Source of the DNA: Acidobacteriota bacterium
Lineage (GTDB): Bacteria > Acidobacteriota > Thermoanaerobaculia > Multivoradales > JAHEKO01
Assembly (NCBI GenBank): GCA_006227875.1
Contig: SBFI01000425.1
Coordinates: 1 to 19,146, forward strand
DNA: 19,146 nt
Reading direction: 5' to 3'
In this document: piece by piece, positions 1-8,111 of the stretch
Layout of the letters: each line of letters starts with the position of its first letter
Numbering within the stretch: position 1 is the stretch's first letter
Position numbers and translations under genes: made by a program
The notes under the pieces: model-generated
The model's database searches: none
The model's input: the letters and a program-made list of their open reading frames with translations, nothing else
What the model was told of the DNA's origin: nothing

Positions 1-407
1 GTCGTCTTGCCGGAGCCGTTGACGCCTACCAGCAGTGTCACCAATGTCGTGTCGCCCCGCGCCGGCGGCTGGGGCGCATCCAGCAGCAGGATCGCCATCT
101 CGTCCACCAGCATCTGACGCAGACGGACAATGTCTCCCCCGGCCAGTCCCTTGGCGTTCTCCCTGGTTTTTTCGATGAGCTCGAGAGTGGTCTCGACACC
201 CAGATCGGTGCTGATGAGGATCTCTTCGAGGTGCTCCAGCACCTCCTCGTCCAGCACCGCTCTTCCCGACATCGCCGCATCCAGGCGCTCCAGGACCTCG
301 GTATGGGTCATGAACAGACCCTTTTTGAGCTTGCCCCAGAAACTCTTCTTGTCCGGCGCGGTCGGCATCGCCGCCGGCGAGGGATCGAAAGACTGCTCCT
401 TGGTCAT
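1..407 (-). CDS. ftsY: FtsY, signal recognition particle receptor GTPase (N-terminal part, cut by window edge)
   Basis: This is the receptor that docks ribosome-SRP complexes at the inner membrane for co-translational insertion of membrane proteins. 135 codons are visible. The protein opens with a short leader and a basic amphipathic stretch (FWGKLKKGLF, about residues 22-31), followed by the helical N domain. It runs off the window at the P-loop GVNGSGKT, the G1 motif of SRP-type GTPases. The long acidic A domain of E. coli FtsY is absent; short N-terminal versions are common in other phyla. The ATG at 407 was chosen because it lies four bases after the stop of the upstream gene and begins a family-like N terminus. 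No strong ribosome site is visible, so translation is probably coupled to that gene. The G2-G5 motifs lie outside the window. Confidence 0.9.
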   Translation of the reverse strand, partial: MTKEQSFDPSPAAMPTAPDKKSFWGKLKKGLFMTHTEVLERLDAAMSGRAVLDEEVLEHLEEILISTDLGVETTLELIEKTRENAKGLAGGDIVRLRQMLVDEMAILLLDAPQPPARGDTTLVTLLVGVNGSGKT

Positions 408-411
408 CGGC

Positions 412-780
412 TCAGGATTCGAACACGACCCTTGTCAGCTCGGTGGCCGCATGCTGCAGTCTTGCACGGGCTCGCGCCACCACTGCCGGGCTGCGCTGGA
501 CCAGCGCCAAAAAGTAGCCATCCGGGAGAGCTGTGACATGGAAGTGGAGACGCTCCCTCTCGATGTGGAACTCGCGCGTCGAGCCCAGCCGCGAGGATTC
601 GAGAATCTCACCGATCCGCCGCAGGTAGATGCCGAGATAAGCACCTGCGACCTTCATCTCGAAAGGGCTGTACTCGGCACACACGAGATCGATGGTCTCG
701 CCGGAGTCGTCCAGAAACAGGACGCCGATCGTGTTCGGATCCTCCGCCAGGAGATTCGCCAGAACGTACTGAAAGGGCAT
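412..780 (-). CDS. Roadblock/LC7-like small protein
   Basis: This 122-residue protein has the size and pattern of a single Roadblock/LC7 domain. A first strand pair carries GVLFLDDSGETIDLV (about residues 19-33), a long helix follows around residues 40-62, then two strands (STREFHIERERLHFHVTAL), a final strand (YFLALVQR) and a C-terminal helix. Such domains form dimers that in bacteria often act beside small GTPases, for example MglA/MglB. It lies 26 bases after the HD-GYP gene and four bases before ftsY, on the same strand, so the three are probably co-transcribed. The nearest GTPase is therefore FtsY. The fold assignment is pattern recognition only; the partner is inference. There is no signal peptide or membrane segment, so it should be cytoplasmic. 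Confidence 0.7.
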   Translation of the reverse strand: MPFQYVLANLLAEDPNTIGVLFLDDSGETIDLVCAEYSPFEMKVAGAYLGIYLRRIGEILESSRLGSTREFHIERERLHFHVTALPDGYFLALVQRSPAVVARARARLQHAATELTRVVFES

Positions 781-806
781 TCGAGTTTCGGACCTGAACG
801 ATTAGA

Positions 807-2555
807 TCAGCTGGTAGCCACGGCGCGCATTTCTTCGGCGGTGGGTGGCGGTGTCGTCCGCTTTTGAATCTGACCACTTTCGAAGGCCTGGAGAAAAGCC
901 GTCACCACCTTGGCATCGAATCGCGTGCCGGCGAGACGGGTAATCGTCTCTACCGCAAAATCGGGTTCGTAGGCACGCTGGTAAGGCCGATTGGTAGTGA
1001 TCGCGTCGAACGAATCGGCCACGCCTACGATTCGTGCCGACAGCGGAATCTGCTCCCCTTTGAGACCGTCGGGATAACCGCTGCCGTTCCACGCTTCGTG
1101 GTGCCAGCGAATCGCCGGGATCATCTCCTTTAGCTGCTCGATCCGACTCATGATCTGCGCGCCGATCACCGGATGGAGCTTCATCTGGTCGTACTCTTCC
1201 TCGCTCAGCACTCCGCCCTTGGTCAGGATGCGATCCTCGATGCCGATCTTGCCGACATCGTGGAGCAACGCGCCCACCCAGATCTTGTGTTGCTCGGTCT
1301 CGGTCAGCCCGAGCGATTTGGAGATGATGCGGCTGTAGGTGGCCACCCGCTCCGAATGCCCGCGGGTGTAGGGGTCTTTGGCGTCGATCGCGGCGACAAA
1401 GGACCGCATCGAGCCGATAAAGAGCTCACGATTCTCCTGCGCGGCGTCCTGGAGTCGGTCGACATAGCTCTCGACGTGACCGCTCATGCGGTTGAAGTCC
1501 TCGGCCAGATCCCCGATCTCTTTGCCGGGACCGATGCGCGGGAGACGCTTGCCGAAGTGGCCGGCCGCGATCTGGTGCGTGGTGTCGGCCAGATCCTGGA
1601 TCGGCTGGCTGACCTTGCGCGCCGCAAAGATGGCTACAGCCAAGGCCAGGGTCACGAGCAGGGCGGTGGACACGGCGGTGTTGACGATCATCTCCCGCAC
1701 CGCCGCAAAGGCCAGCTTGGCCGGTCTGTGCACTACCACTCCCCAACCCGTCTCGGTGACCGGACTGACGCGGCCAAGCATTCTCACGGTCTTACCGCCC
1801 ACCTCCAACGGATACTCTTGGGTCATGTTTAGGGGCCTGGCAACAAAGTCCTGCACCAGGCGCGACTCCCCGACCGCCTGCTGCATCTCCTCCGTAGCCG
1901 CGCCCGACCAGAGGAGAGATCCATCACGGTCGATCAGAAAGACGGCAACGTCTCCGGCCGACTCCCGCTCGAAGAGCGTCTCCATCTGACGCAGTCGAGT
2001 CAGACCTTGTACAAAGAGGTCGTCACCCTCCGAGCTCGACGGGATCGACACGGTCAATATCGATACCGGGTCGTTGGACTCGCCCATGACCTGGAAGCTG
2101 TAGGCCGAGTCCTCCTGCTCGCGGGCCGCGACAAAGGCATCGTTCATGGCGGACAGCAGCGACTGCGAGAGCCGAGCCGACGCCGAGTAGGGCCCCCTAC
2201 CCTGTGCATTCAGCACGCGGACGGCAACCAGGTTGGGGTTGGTGGCGAGAAAATCCTGCAGGTATTCGACCAGCCACGATTGGCGTAGCTTCTCTTCCTC
2301 TCCCTCGGCCGAGGGAGCGACCATCACCATGCTTCCCAGCTGGCTCAGCTGGCGCCGTGTGGAGAGCAGGTAGCCATTCAGCTCGACCGAAAGAAATCGA
2401 GCCGACCGCGTCAGATAGCCCTTCTCCTGGGTCTCGAAGATCTCGCGATTCTGCCGGATGAGCAGGGTGCTGCTGACCACCAACGGCACCAGACCGGAGA
2501 GGACCAATAGTAGGAACAGGAAGTGCCGCAGCCTCAGCTGGGCGAAAATACTCAA
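807..2555 (-). CDS. Membrane-bound HD-GYP domain protein (predicted c-di-GMP phosphodiesterase) with sensor and HAMP domains
   Basis: The family degrades the second messenger cyclic di-GMP. The 582-residue protein has TM1 at about 10-33, an extracytoplasmic Cache-like sensor region (34-287), TM2 at 288-311, HAMP at 312-363, and an HD-GYP domain at about 378-560. Active-site signatures are intact: GHSERV around 399-404, HDVGKIGI with H432/D433, HP at 461-462, HHE at 485-487, and NGSGYP at 490-495, where the usual DGSGYP has Asp replaced by Asn. No diguanylate cyclase or receiver domain is fused. The start is a TTG at 2555, preceded by a G-rich stretch that could act as a weak ribosome site; no ATG or GTG occurs just upstream in frame. 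It heads a likely transcript with the Roadblock-like gene and ftsY. The ligand sensed is unknown. Confidence 0.93.
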   Translation of the reverse strand: MSIFAQLRLRHFLFLLLVLSGLVPLVVSSTLLIRQNREIFETQEKGYLTRSARFLSVELNGYLLSTRRQLSQLGSMVMVAPSAEGEEEKLRQSWLVEYLQDFLATNPNLVAVRVLNAQGRGPYSASARLSQSLLSAMNDAFVAAREQEDSAYSFQVMGESNDPVSILTVSIPSSSEGDDLFVQGLTRLRQMETLFERESAGDVAVFLIDRDGSLLWSGAATEEMQQAVGESRLVQDFVARPLNMTQEYPLEVGGKTVRMLGRVSPVTETGWGVVVHRPAKLAFAAVREMIVNTAVSTALLVTLALAVAIFAARKVSQPIQDLADTTHQIAAGHFGKRLPRIGPGKEIGDLAEDFNRMSGHVESYVDRLQDAAQENRELFIGSMRSFVAAIDAKDPYTRGHSERVATYSRIISKSLGLTETEQHKIWVGALLHDVGKIGIEDRILTKGGVLSEEEYDQMKLHPVIGAQIMSRIEQLKEMIPAIRWHHEAWNGSGYPDGLKGEQIPLSARIVGVADSFDAITTNRPYQRAYEPDFAVETITRLAGTRFDAKVVTAFLQAFESGQIQKRTTPPPTAEEMRAVATS

Positions 2556-2594
2556 CGGAGCACACCCCCATCGGGCGATCTCTGAGCACTTACA

Positions 2595-2612
2595 CCTCTC
2601 CTTCGCGAGAGG
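2595..2612 (-). other. Small hairpin in the leader of the HD-GYP gene
   Basis: A perfect 6-bp stem (CCTCTC paired with GAGAGG) encloses a 6-base loop, about 40 bases before the TTG start and downstream of the proposed -10 box. It would therefore be part of the mRNA leader. No T-run follows, so it is not a convincing terminator. It may be incidental. Confidence 0.35.
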
Positions 2613-2639
2613 CCCGTCTCGACCCAGAATCGCACGATG

Positions 2640-2645
2640 ATTATA
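2640..2645 (-). promoter_or_regulatory. Likely -10 element upstream of the HD-GYP gene
   Basis: Read on the minus strand this is a perfect TATAAT, set in an A/T-rich patch between the aroB stop and the HD-GYP start, about 85 bases before the TTG. No good -35 hexamer lies 16-18 bases upstream, so the promoter is either weak and activator-dependent or fortuitous. It supports splitting this minus-strand run into hisS-aspS-aroB and HD-GYP-Roadblock-ftsY transcripts. Confidence 0.45.
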
Positions 2646-2672
2646 GTATTTGTCCGGTTTCCCGACAGCGGA

Positions 2673-3776
2673 CTATCCCACAAATGGATCGGTCAGAAAC
2701 GGCTCGAGAGCCTGCAAAACCTCGGACTCCGCGATATCGGCAACGATCTCACACTCACCCAGCCCTCGCGGCAGGATCCAGCTGAGGCCGGATTCCCGGG
2801 CCTTCTTGTCGCGAGCCATGATTTCTATGAGATCGCGGGTCGCCACCGCGGGGAGCTCGGGTAACCGGAAGCGTCCGATCAACCCGCCGATCCTATCGGC
2901 AATGACCGGGTCGAGCTGCCCCCGTCTCAGCGCCAGGCGGGTGGCAAACAGCGTGCCGTAGGCCACCGCTTCGCCGTGCCGCAGCGCTCTATAGCCCAAC
3001 GCTGTCTCCAGCGCGTGTCCCAGGGTGTGGCCGAGATTCAGCAGTCGTCGCTCCCCCTTCTCCGTCGGGTCTCGCTCCACGATGTCGATCTTGCCTTGGA
3101 TGGCCGCCGCTACGGCCGGGGCCAGCGCCTGGGGATCGCCGGCCAGCAGGTCTTCCAACCCATCCTCCAGCCGGGTGAACAGCTTGGGTGACGACAGAAT
3201 CCCCATCTTGAGAACCTCCATCAGCCCCGAACGGATCTCGGGTGCGGGCAAAGTCCCGAGCAACTCGGTATCCGCCACTACCTTCCACGGGTGATGAAAA
3301 AGGCCGATTGTGTTCTTTCCCGCCGGTTGGTTGATTCCCGTCTTGCCGCCGACGGCGGCATCTACCTGGGCGAGCAGGGTCGTCGGTACCTGCAGGAACT
3401 CGACGCCGCGGAGAAAACAGCCGGCCACAAAACCGGTCAGATCGCCGACGCTGCCACCGCCAAAGGCGATGACACGACTGTCTCGCTTGCCGCCACTGGT
3501 GAGCATCTCCGCCCACAGACGCTCGGCCACTCTGAGCTCCTTGGCCTCTTCCCCATCCGGCACCTCGAGGCAATGGCGGTGGGCGGCAGCCGCCAGCGTC
3601 TCCTCCAACTGCTCACCGTGCAGCTCCCGCACCCTGGCAGGAGCGACGATAAACACCGTCCGGCCTTCTATCCAGGCGGCCAGATCCGGCCGACATGCCG
3701 CCAGCGCCCCCGCTCCCACATGAATCGGAGTGTCTCCCTGCGGATGGCGGAGACTGAGGGTGGTGATTGCGGACAC
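2673..3776 (-). CDS. aroB: 3-dehydroquinate synthase
   Basis: AroB converts DAHP to 3-dehydroquinate, the second step of the shikimate pathway, using NAD and a divalent metal. At 367 residues it has the normal family length. The NAD-binding and active-site block is clear: FGGGSVGDLTGFVAG (105-119), then QVPTTLLAQVDAAVGGKTGIN (129-149). The metal ligands expected from the family are present as E187 (in SGLMEVLK), H250 (NLGHTLGHALE) and H267 (LRHGEA). The start is a GTG at 3776, preceded by AGGGGAG; this fits the common N terminus. It begins eight bases after the aspS stop and so is probably co-transcribed with hisS and aspS. A second pathway gene, aroC, lies 6 kb away on the other strand. Cytoplasmic. 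Confidence 0.97.
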   Translation of the reverse strand: MSAITTLSLRHPQGDTPIHVGAGALAACRPDLAAWIEGRTVFIVAPARVRELHGEQLEETLAAAAHRHCLEVPDGEEAKELRVAERLWAEMLTSGGKRDSRVIAFGGGSVGDLTGFVAGCFLRGVEFLQVPTTLLAQVDAAVGGKTGINQPAGKNTIGLFHHPWKVVADTELLGTLPAPEIRSGLMEVLKMGILSSPKLFTRLEDGLEDLLAGDPQALAPAVAAAIQGKIDIVERDPTEKGERRLLNLGHTLGHALETALGYRALRHGEAVAYGTLFATRLALRRGQLDPVIADRIGGLIGRFRLPELPAVATRDLIEIMARDKKARESGLSWILPRGLGECEIVADIAESEVLQALEPFLTDPFVG

Positions 3777-3783
3777 CGCTCCC

Positions 3784-5550
3784 CTAACTTTTGGCTTTGT
3801 CGTCAGGCCCCGGCTCGAGCAGTGAGATCCCCAGCTCGCGGAGCTGGCCGGTATCCACAGCCGACGGAGCGTCGGTCATCAGACAGGTCGCCGAAGTCGT
3901 CTTGGGAAAGGCGATGACATCTCTGATCGACGAGGTGCCGGCCATGAGCATGATGATCCGATCCAGCCCCAGCGCCAGTCCCCCGTGGGGCGGTGCTCCA
4001 TAGCGCAAAGCGTCAAGGAGAAACCCGAACCTCTCGCGTCCCTCCTCGCGGCTGATCCCCAGCACTTCGAACATCCGCTCCTGTAGTTGACGGTCGTGGA
4101 TACGAATCGATCCCCCACCCAACTCCACTCCGTCCATCACCACGTCGTAGGCCTGGGCCCGCACCGACCCGGGGTCGGAGTCCAGGAGATGAAGATCCCG
4201 TGGATCCGGGCTGGTAAACGGGTGGTGACAGGAGAACCAGCGCTCGGATCTGTCGTCCCACTCCAACAGCGGAAACTCGGTGATCCAGACAAAGGAGTGC
4301 TCATCCTCGGGGATGAGCTCGTAATGGCGGGCCAACTCCACCCTCAGCGCACCCAGGGAGGCCGCCGCCACCGAACTGGTGGCCGCTACCAACAAGGCCA
4401 TGCCTCCCTCCTCCAGCCCGAGAAGCTCGGTCGCCTTCTCGAGCTCGCCTTCGCTCAGCACGTCCTTGACACCAAATACCGTCTCCCCATTCTGGCGTCG
4501 CAGCGTCAAGACACCCGCCGCGCCATGGCTTTGTGCAATCGACGCCCACCCGTCGACCTGTTTGCGACTCGCTCCGGCGGCGTCCGGTATCCCAAAGCCT
4601 CGGATCGTTCCACCGTCGGATACCGTTTTGCGGAAGGCACGAAACTCGCTGTCGCCGAGGACCTCGGTCAGATCGACGATCTCGAGCTCGAACCGGAGAT
4701 CGGGCCGGTCGCTGCCAAAGCGCGCCATGGCTTGCGAATAGGGCAGGCGGGGAAACGGCACCTCGGGCTCTATACCCCCGAGCGGAAAGATGCGCGCAAA
4801 CAAACCCTCGATCAACGCGAAGAGCTCGTCCTCGCTGGGGAACGACATCTCCACGTCGACCTGTGTGAACTCCGGCTGACGCTCGGCCCTCAGATCCTCG
4901 TCGCGGAAACAGCGAGCGATCTGGACATAGCGCTCGAGCCCGGCCACCATGAGAATCTGCTTGAAGAGCTGTGGCGACTGGGGCAGGGCGTAGAAGGTGC
5001 TCTTCTGCACACGACTAGGTACCAGATAGTCGCGCGCCCCCTCCGGGGTCGAGCGGGTGAGAATCGGCGTCTCGATATGGACAAATCCCTGCTCGTCGAA
5101 GTGCTCGATGGTCTCGAGCGTTACCCGGTGACGCAGCATCAGGTTGCGTTGAAACTCCGGCCGGCGCAGATCGAGATACCGATAGCGCAACCGCGTCTCT
5201 TCGGTGGCATCGCCCTCCAGGGGCAGCGGCTCGGACTGCGCGAGTATCACCGCGCGGTCGGCGTTTACCTCGACCTCGCCGGTGGCCATGTCCGGGTTGA
5301 CGTTGCCGGCCGACCTCTCGGCCACCTCACCCTCGATCTCGAGTACCCATTCGTTGCGCACCGGGTCGACGACCTCCGACAGCTCGGGATGCTCTTCCGG
5401 CCGCACCACCACCTGGACGATCCCGCTCCGGTCCCGCAGATCGATAAACACCAAACCACCCAGGTCGCGGCGCCGATGGACCCAACCCTGGAGCAGTACC
5501 CGCTCACCCAGATCGGCCCGCCCCAGAGTGCCGGCGGCATGTCGCTTCAT
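3784..5550 (-). CDS. aspS: Aspartyl-tRNA synthetase
   Basis: A class II synthetase charging tRNA-Asp. The 588-residue length fits the bacterial type, which carries an extra GAD domain in the middle. Order: N-terminal OB-fold anticodon domain (RRRDLGGLVFIDLRDRSG, 27-44), class II motif 1 region (IETPILTRSTPEGARDYLVP), motif 2 (ARCFRDEDLRAERQPEFTQ), the GAD insert, and motif 3 (GGLALGLDRIIMLMAG). Position 30 is Leu, as in Asp-specific E. coli AspRS, whereas position 82 is Gly, as I recall for relaxed (Asp/Asn) enzymes; whether it also charges tRNA-Asn cannot be decided here. The ATG overlaps the hisS stop as ATGA and is preceded by a good GGAGGAG site. Cytoplasmic. Confidence 0.97.
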   Translation of the reverse strand: MKRHAAGTLGRADLGERVLLQGWVHRRRDLGGLVFIDLRDRSGIVQVVVRPEEHPELSEVVDPVRNEWVLEIEGEVAERSAGNVNPDMATGEVEVNADRAVILAQSEPLPLEGDATEETRLRYRYLDLRRPEFQRNLMLRHRVTLETIEHFDEQGFVHIETPILTRSTPEGARDYLVPSRVQKSTFYALPQSPQLFKQILMVAGLERYVQIARCFRDEDLRAERQPEFTQVDVEMSFPSEDELFALIEGLFARIFPLGGIEPEVPFPRLPYSQAMARFGSDRPDLRFELEIVDLTEVLGDSEFRAFRKTVSDGGTIRGFGIPDAAGASRKQVDGWASIAQSHGAAGVLTLRRQNGETVFGVKDVLSEGELEKATELLGLEEGGMALLVAATSSVAAASLGALRVELARHYELIPEDEHSFVWITEFPLLEWDDRSERWFSCHHPFTSPDPRDLHLLDSDPGSVRAQAYDVVMDGVELGGGSIRIHDRQLQERMFEVLGISREEGRERFGFLLDALRYGAPPHGGLALGLDRIIMLMAGTSSIRDVIAFPKTTSATCLMTDAPSAVDTGQLRELGISLLEPGPDDKAKS

Positions 5551-6809
5551 AACATCTCCTCCACCCGAGCCACGAGATCGGCTCGTGGGACGGTGAACTG
5601 GTCCGCCGCTTTCAGGTCGCGTAGCGTCACCAGGCCCTTGCCCAGCTCATCGTCACCGATGAGAATCGCCAGCCGCGCTCCCGATCGGTCGGCCTTCTTG
5701 AGCGCGGCCTTCACCGAGCGCCCCGAGAGCTCGGCGATCACCGCCAGTCCTGCACCGCGCAGCCGCTCGGCCAGCTCGAGAGCTTCCACGGCCGCCACTT
5801 CTCCCACCGGGACGACCACGATCGGCTCACTGCCGGCGACCGCCCTGGAGAACTGCTCGGGGAGTACTTCGATCAGTCGATCCTCGCCGATGGCAAAGCC
5901 GATCCCGGGCAGCTCGGGACCGCCCAGCTCGGCCACCAGACCGTCGTACCGGCCACCGCCGACGATGGCATCCTGGGCACCGAGCCCCTCGGAGATAATC
6001 TCGAAGACCGTGCGGGTGTAATAGTCGAGCCCCCTGACCAACCGCGGCTCTATCTCGTAGGCGACGCCAAACCGATCCAAAGCCCGCCGCAGACCCTCGA
6101 AGTGCTCGCGGCTCTCCTGGCTGAGAAACTCGGCCAGCTCGGGCGCTTCTCTGAGTAGCTCCCGCTCCTCGGGGTTCTTGGTATCCAGGATCCGCAGCGG
6201 GTTGGAGTCGAGCCGGCGACGGCTGTCCTCTCCCAGCTCGTCCCGGTGGGGCTCGAGAAACGACCTCAGACCCTCCCTATAGGCCGCCCGCGATTGGTCG
6301 TCACCAACGGTGTTGAGCTGCACCAGCAGATCCCTGAAGCCCAGCTCACCTAGAAAGCGGAGCAGCATCAGGAGCAGCTCGGCGTCGGTCTCGGGACCCG
6401 GGTCACCGATGAGCTCGGCACCAATCTGATGAAACTGGCGATAGCGGCCCTTTTGCGGCCGCTCGTAGCGAAACTGGGGGCCGATATAGAACAGCTTGGC
6501 CGGCAGAGGCTGATTGGCCAGCCCGTGCTGGACAAACGCCCGCACCACCGAAGCCGTGCTCTCGGGCCTCAGCGTCAGGCTGCGCCCCTTTTTGTCGAGA
6601 AAGGTGTACATCTCCTTGCCCACGATGTCGGTGGACTCACCGACGCTGCGTACAAAGAGGTCGGTCTCCTCCAGCACCGGGGTCCGAATCTCCTCGTACC
6701 CGTAGGTGCCAAAGACCCTACGGGCGGTCTCCTCGACCGCCGCCCAGAGCCGGGTCTCCGGTGGCAGGAAGTCACGCGTTCCTTTGACGCTCTTTATCGC
6801 TCGCGGCAT
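5547..6809 (-). CDS. hisS: Histidyl-tRNA synthetase
   Basis: A class II synthetase charging tRNA-His. The 420-residue length is typical. The N terminus has the hallmark KGTRDFLPPE (9-18); motif 1 surrounds YEEIRTPVLEET (38-49). TLRPESTA (79-86) precedes motif 2, FRYERPQKGRYRQFHQ (113-128), and the histidine-specific signature LVRGLDYYTRTVFE spans 257-270. Motif 3 follows (GGRYDGLVAELGG, then GIGFAIGEDRL), with a C-terminal anticodon-binding domain. It is the first gene of the hisS-aspS-aroB run and overlaps aspS by four bases. The ATG at 6809 gives the standard N terminus; the only upstream purine-rich stretch, GAGAAGGGA, is rather far away. Cytoplasmic. Confidence 0.97.
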   Translation of the reverse strand: MPRAIKSVKGTRDFLPPETRLWAAVEETARRVFGTYGYEEIRTPVLEETDLFVRSVGESTDIVGKEMYTFLDKKGRSLTLRPESTASVVRAFVQHGLANQPLPAKLFYIGPQFRYERPQKGRYRQFHQIGAELIGDPGPETDAELLLMLLRFLGELGFRDLLVQLNTVGDDQSRAAYREGLRSFLEPHRDELGEDSRRRLDSNPLRILDTKNPEERELLREAPELAEFLSQESREHFEGLRRALDRFGVAYEIEPRLVRGLDYYTRTVFEIISEGLGAQDAIVGGGRYDGLVAELGGPELPGIGFAIGEDRLIEVLPEQFSRAVAGSEPIVVVPVGEVAAVEALELAERLRGAGLAVIAELSGRSVKAALKKADRSGARLAILIGDDELGKGLVTLRDLKAADQFTVPRADLVARVEEML

Positions 6810-6905
6810 CCGCGGTCTGCTATCCCTTCTCGTGATCGGTTCGAGCCCGTTCAGGCTGGCCAGAGGCGCTGCAATGATAACTTACCGGCGCCCACACGAG
6901 AGTCC

Positions 6906-7619
6906 ATGGCCACACCAAGCGAGCCCGTCGGCATCGACGTCGTCATCCCGGCCTTCAACGAGGAGGCCTCCCTGCCGCTTGTTCTAGGCGACATCCCACG
7001 GCCACCGGTCAGGCGGATCGTGGTCGTCGACAACAATTCCACCGACCGGACCGCGGCTGTCGCCGACAGCGGCGGCGCCACTGTCGTCTTCGAGCAGCGC
7101 CCCGGCTACGGCAGCGCCTGTCTCGCCGGCCTCGACCATCTCCGCCATCACGATCCGCCCGGCATCGTGGTCTTCCTGGACGCCGACTATTCCGACCACC
7201 CCGACGAGCTCTCCCGGATAGTGGCACCGATCCTCGAGAACCGTGCCGACCTGGTCATCGGCTCCCGGGCCCTGGGTGAGCACGAGCCGGGGGCCCTCCT
7301 GCCGCAGGCACGCGCCGGTAACCTGGTGGCCTGTCTGCTGATCCGCCTGCTCTACGGCCACCGCTATACCGATCTGGGTCCCTTTCGCGCCGTCCGCTGG
7401 CAGGCCCTCGAAAAGTTGAAGATGTCCGATCCCGACTTCGGCTGGACCGCCGAGATGCAGGTCAAGGCCCTGCGCCGAGGTCTTCGTGTCACCGAGGTCG
7501 CGGTGAGCTATCGCCGCCGCATCGGTGTGTCCAAGATAACCGGCACCGTGCGCGGCACGCTGATGGCCGGCTACAAGATCCTGTGGACCGTGCTGCGCTA
7601 CAGTTGGGGCGGCCGATGA
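6906..7619 (+). CDS. Family 2 glycosyltransferase (DPM1/polyprenyl-phosphate type)
   Basis: The 237-residue protein is a compact GT-A glycosyltransferase. It shows DVVIPAFNEEASLP (11-24), VVVDNNSTDRTA (39-50), a DAD metal-binding motif in VVFLDADYSDHP (88-99), and GSRALG (119-124). It resembles dolichyl- or undecaprenyl-phosphate sugar transferases, which move a sugar from a nucleotide donor to a lipid carrier, but it lacks the C-terminal pair of membrane helices found in many of them. Donor and acceptor are unknown. The ATG at 6906 was chosen because the open frame further upstream only mirrors hisS, and the catalytic N terminus begins at once. It is divergent from hisS and overlaps the next gene by ATGA, so the two are probably translated together. 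Confidence 0.85.
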   Translation: MATPSEPVGIDVVIPAFNEEASLPLVLGDIPRPPVRRIVVVDNNSTDRTAAVADSGGATVVFEQRPGYGSACLAGLDHLRHHDPPGIVVFLDADYSDHPDELSRIVAPILENRADLVIGSRALGEHEPGALLPQARAGNLVACLLIRLLYGHRYTDLGPFRAVRWQALEKLKMSDPDFGWTAEMQVKALRRGLRVTEVAVSYRRRIGVSKITGTVRGTLMAGYKILWTVLRYSWGGR

Positions 7620-8038
7620 CCGAACCGACTCGCAGTCAGATCGAGGTCGAAGTGCGGTACGCCGAGACCGACCAGATGGGTGTGGTTCACCACGCCAACT
7701 ATCTGGTCTGGTTCGAGCTGGCGCGTACCCGACTCTGCACCCGGACGGGTTACCACTATGCCGATATCGAGCAACTCGGCTTCCACCTCATGGTCACCGG
7801 TGCCGAGGTCGGCTACCGGCGGGGCGCCCGCTACGGCGACACCGTCCAGATAGTCTGCTGGATCGACCGGCTAAACAGCCGCGGGCTGCGCTTTGCCTAC
7901 GAGGCCCGCCGCGGAGACGACCTGCTGGCCACCGGCGCCACCGAGCACGTCTGGGTGGAGGCGGAGACAGGAAAGATCCGCCGCATGCCGGAGGAGCTGA
8001 AGGAACCGTTCGAAGAACTGGCTGGCGAAGGGGCTTAG
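7616..8038 (+). CDS. YbgC-like acyl-CoA thioesterase (4-hydroxybenzoyl-CoA thioesterase family)
   Basis: A 140-residue single hotdog-fold protein. The family signature is clear: VRYAETDQMGVVHHANYLVWFELAR without gaps, with the catalytic Asp at residue 19 followed by the GVVHHANY loop and helix. YbgC-type enzymes hydrolyse acyl-CoA thioesters and in proteobacteria associate with the Tol-Pal envelope system; no tol or pal gene is present here, so the substrate is open. The ATG at 7616 overlaps the stop of the glycosyltransferase gene (ATGA), which decides the start over an upstream alternative. It is convergent with the secreted-protein gene; repeat copy A begins just after its stop. Cytoplasmic. 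Confidence 0.88.
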   Translation: MTEPTRSQIEVEVRYAETDQMGVVHHANYLVWFELARTRLCTRTGYHYADIEQLGFHLMVTGAEVGYRRGARYGDTVQIVCWIDRLNSRGLRFAYEARRGDDLLATGATEHVWVEAETGKIRRMPEELKEPFEELAGEGA

Positions 8039-8040
8039 AA

Positions 8041-8096
8041 GACGAAGCCGCCGGCCCGACCACGCGCCTTCGGCGCGCGGTGCCCGCCGGCCGGGG
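8041..8096 (+). repeat. Palindromic intergenic repeat, copy A
   Basis: A 56-base GC-rich unit found three times in the window. It differs from the inverse complement of copy C at two positions and from the shared 51-base part of copy B at two. The core is a hairpin, CGCGCC-TTC-GGCGCG; outer arms CGGCCGGC/GCCGGCC-type can pair around an internal loop. It lies between the convergent ends of the thioesterase and secreted-protein genes, where it could also act as a bidirectional transcript end, though no T-run follows. Confidence 0.88.
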
Positions 8097-8111
8097 TGGG
8101 CGGGTCGGAGG

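Noticed and set aside
412..430. tRNA-like T-loop sequence GTTCGAATCC on the minus strand
   Set aside because: It is the end of the Roadblock-like coding sequence (VVFES and stop), and no acceptor or anticodon stem can be formed around it.
4087..6021. A 644-codon open frame on the plus strand
   Set aside because: It mirrors aspS and hisS on the opposite strand, whose family motifs are unmistakable; its own translation matches nothing.
6836..6866. Possible tRNA 3' end (GGTTCGAGCC followed by a CCA)
   Set aside because: The T-stem pairs poorly and no complementary 5' acceptor strand lies about 70 bases upstream; the sequence is the hisS/glycosyltransferase intergenic gap.
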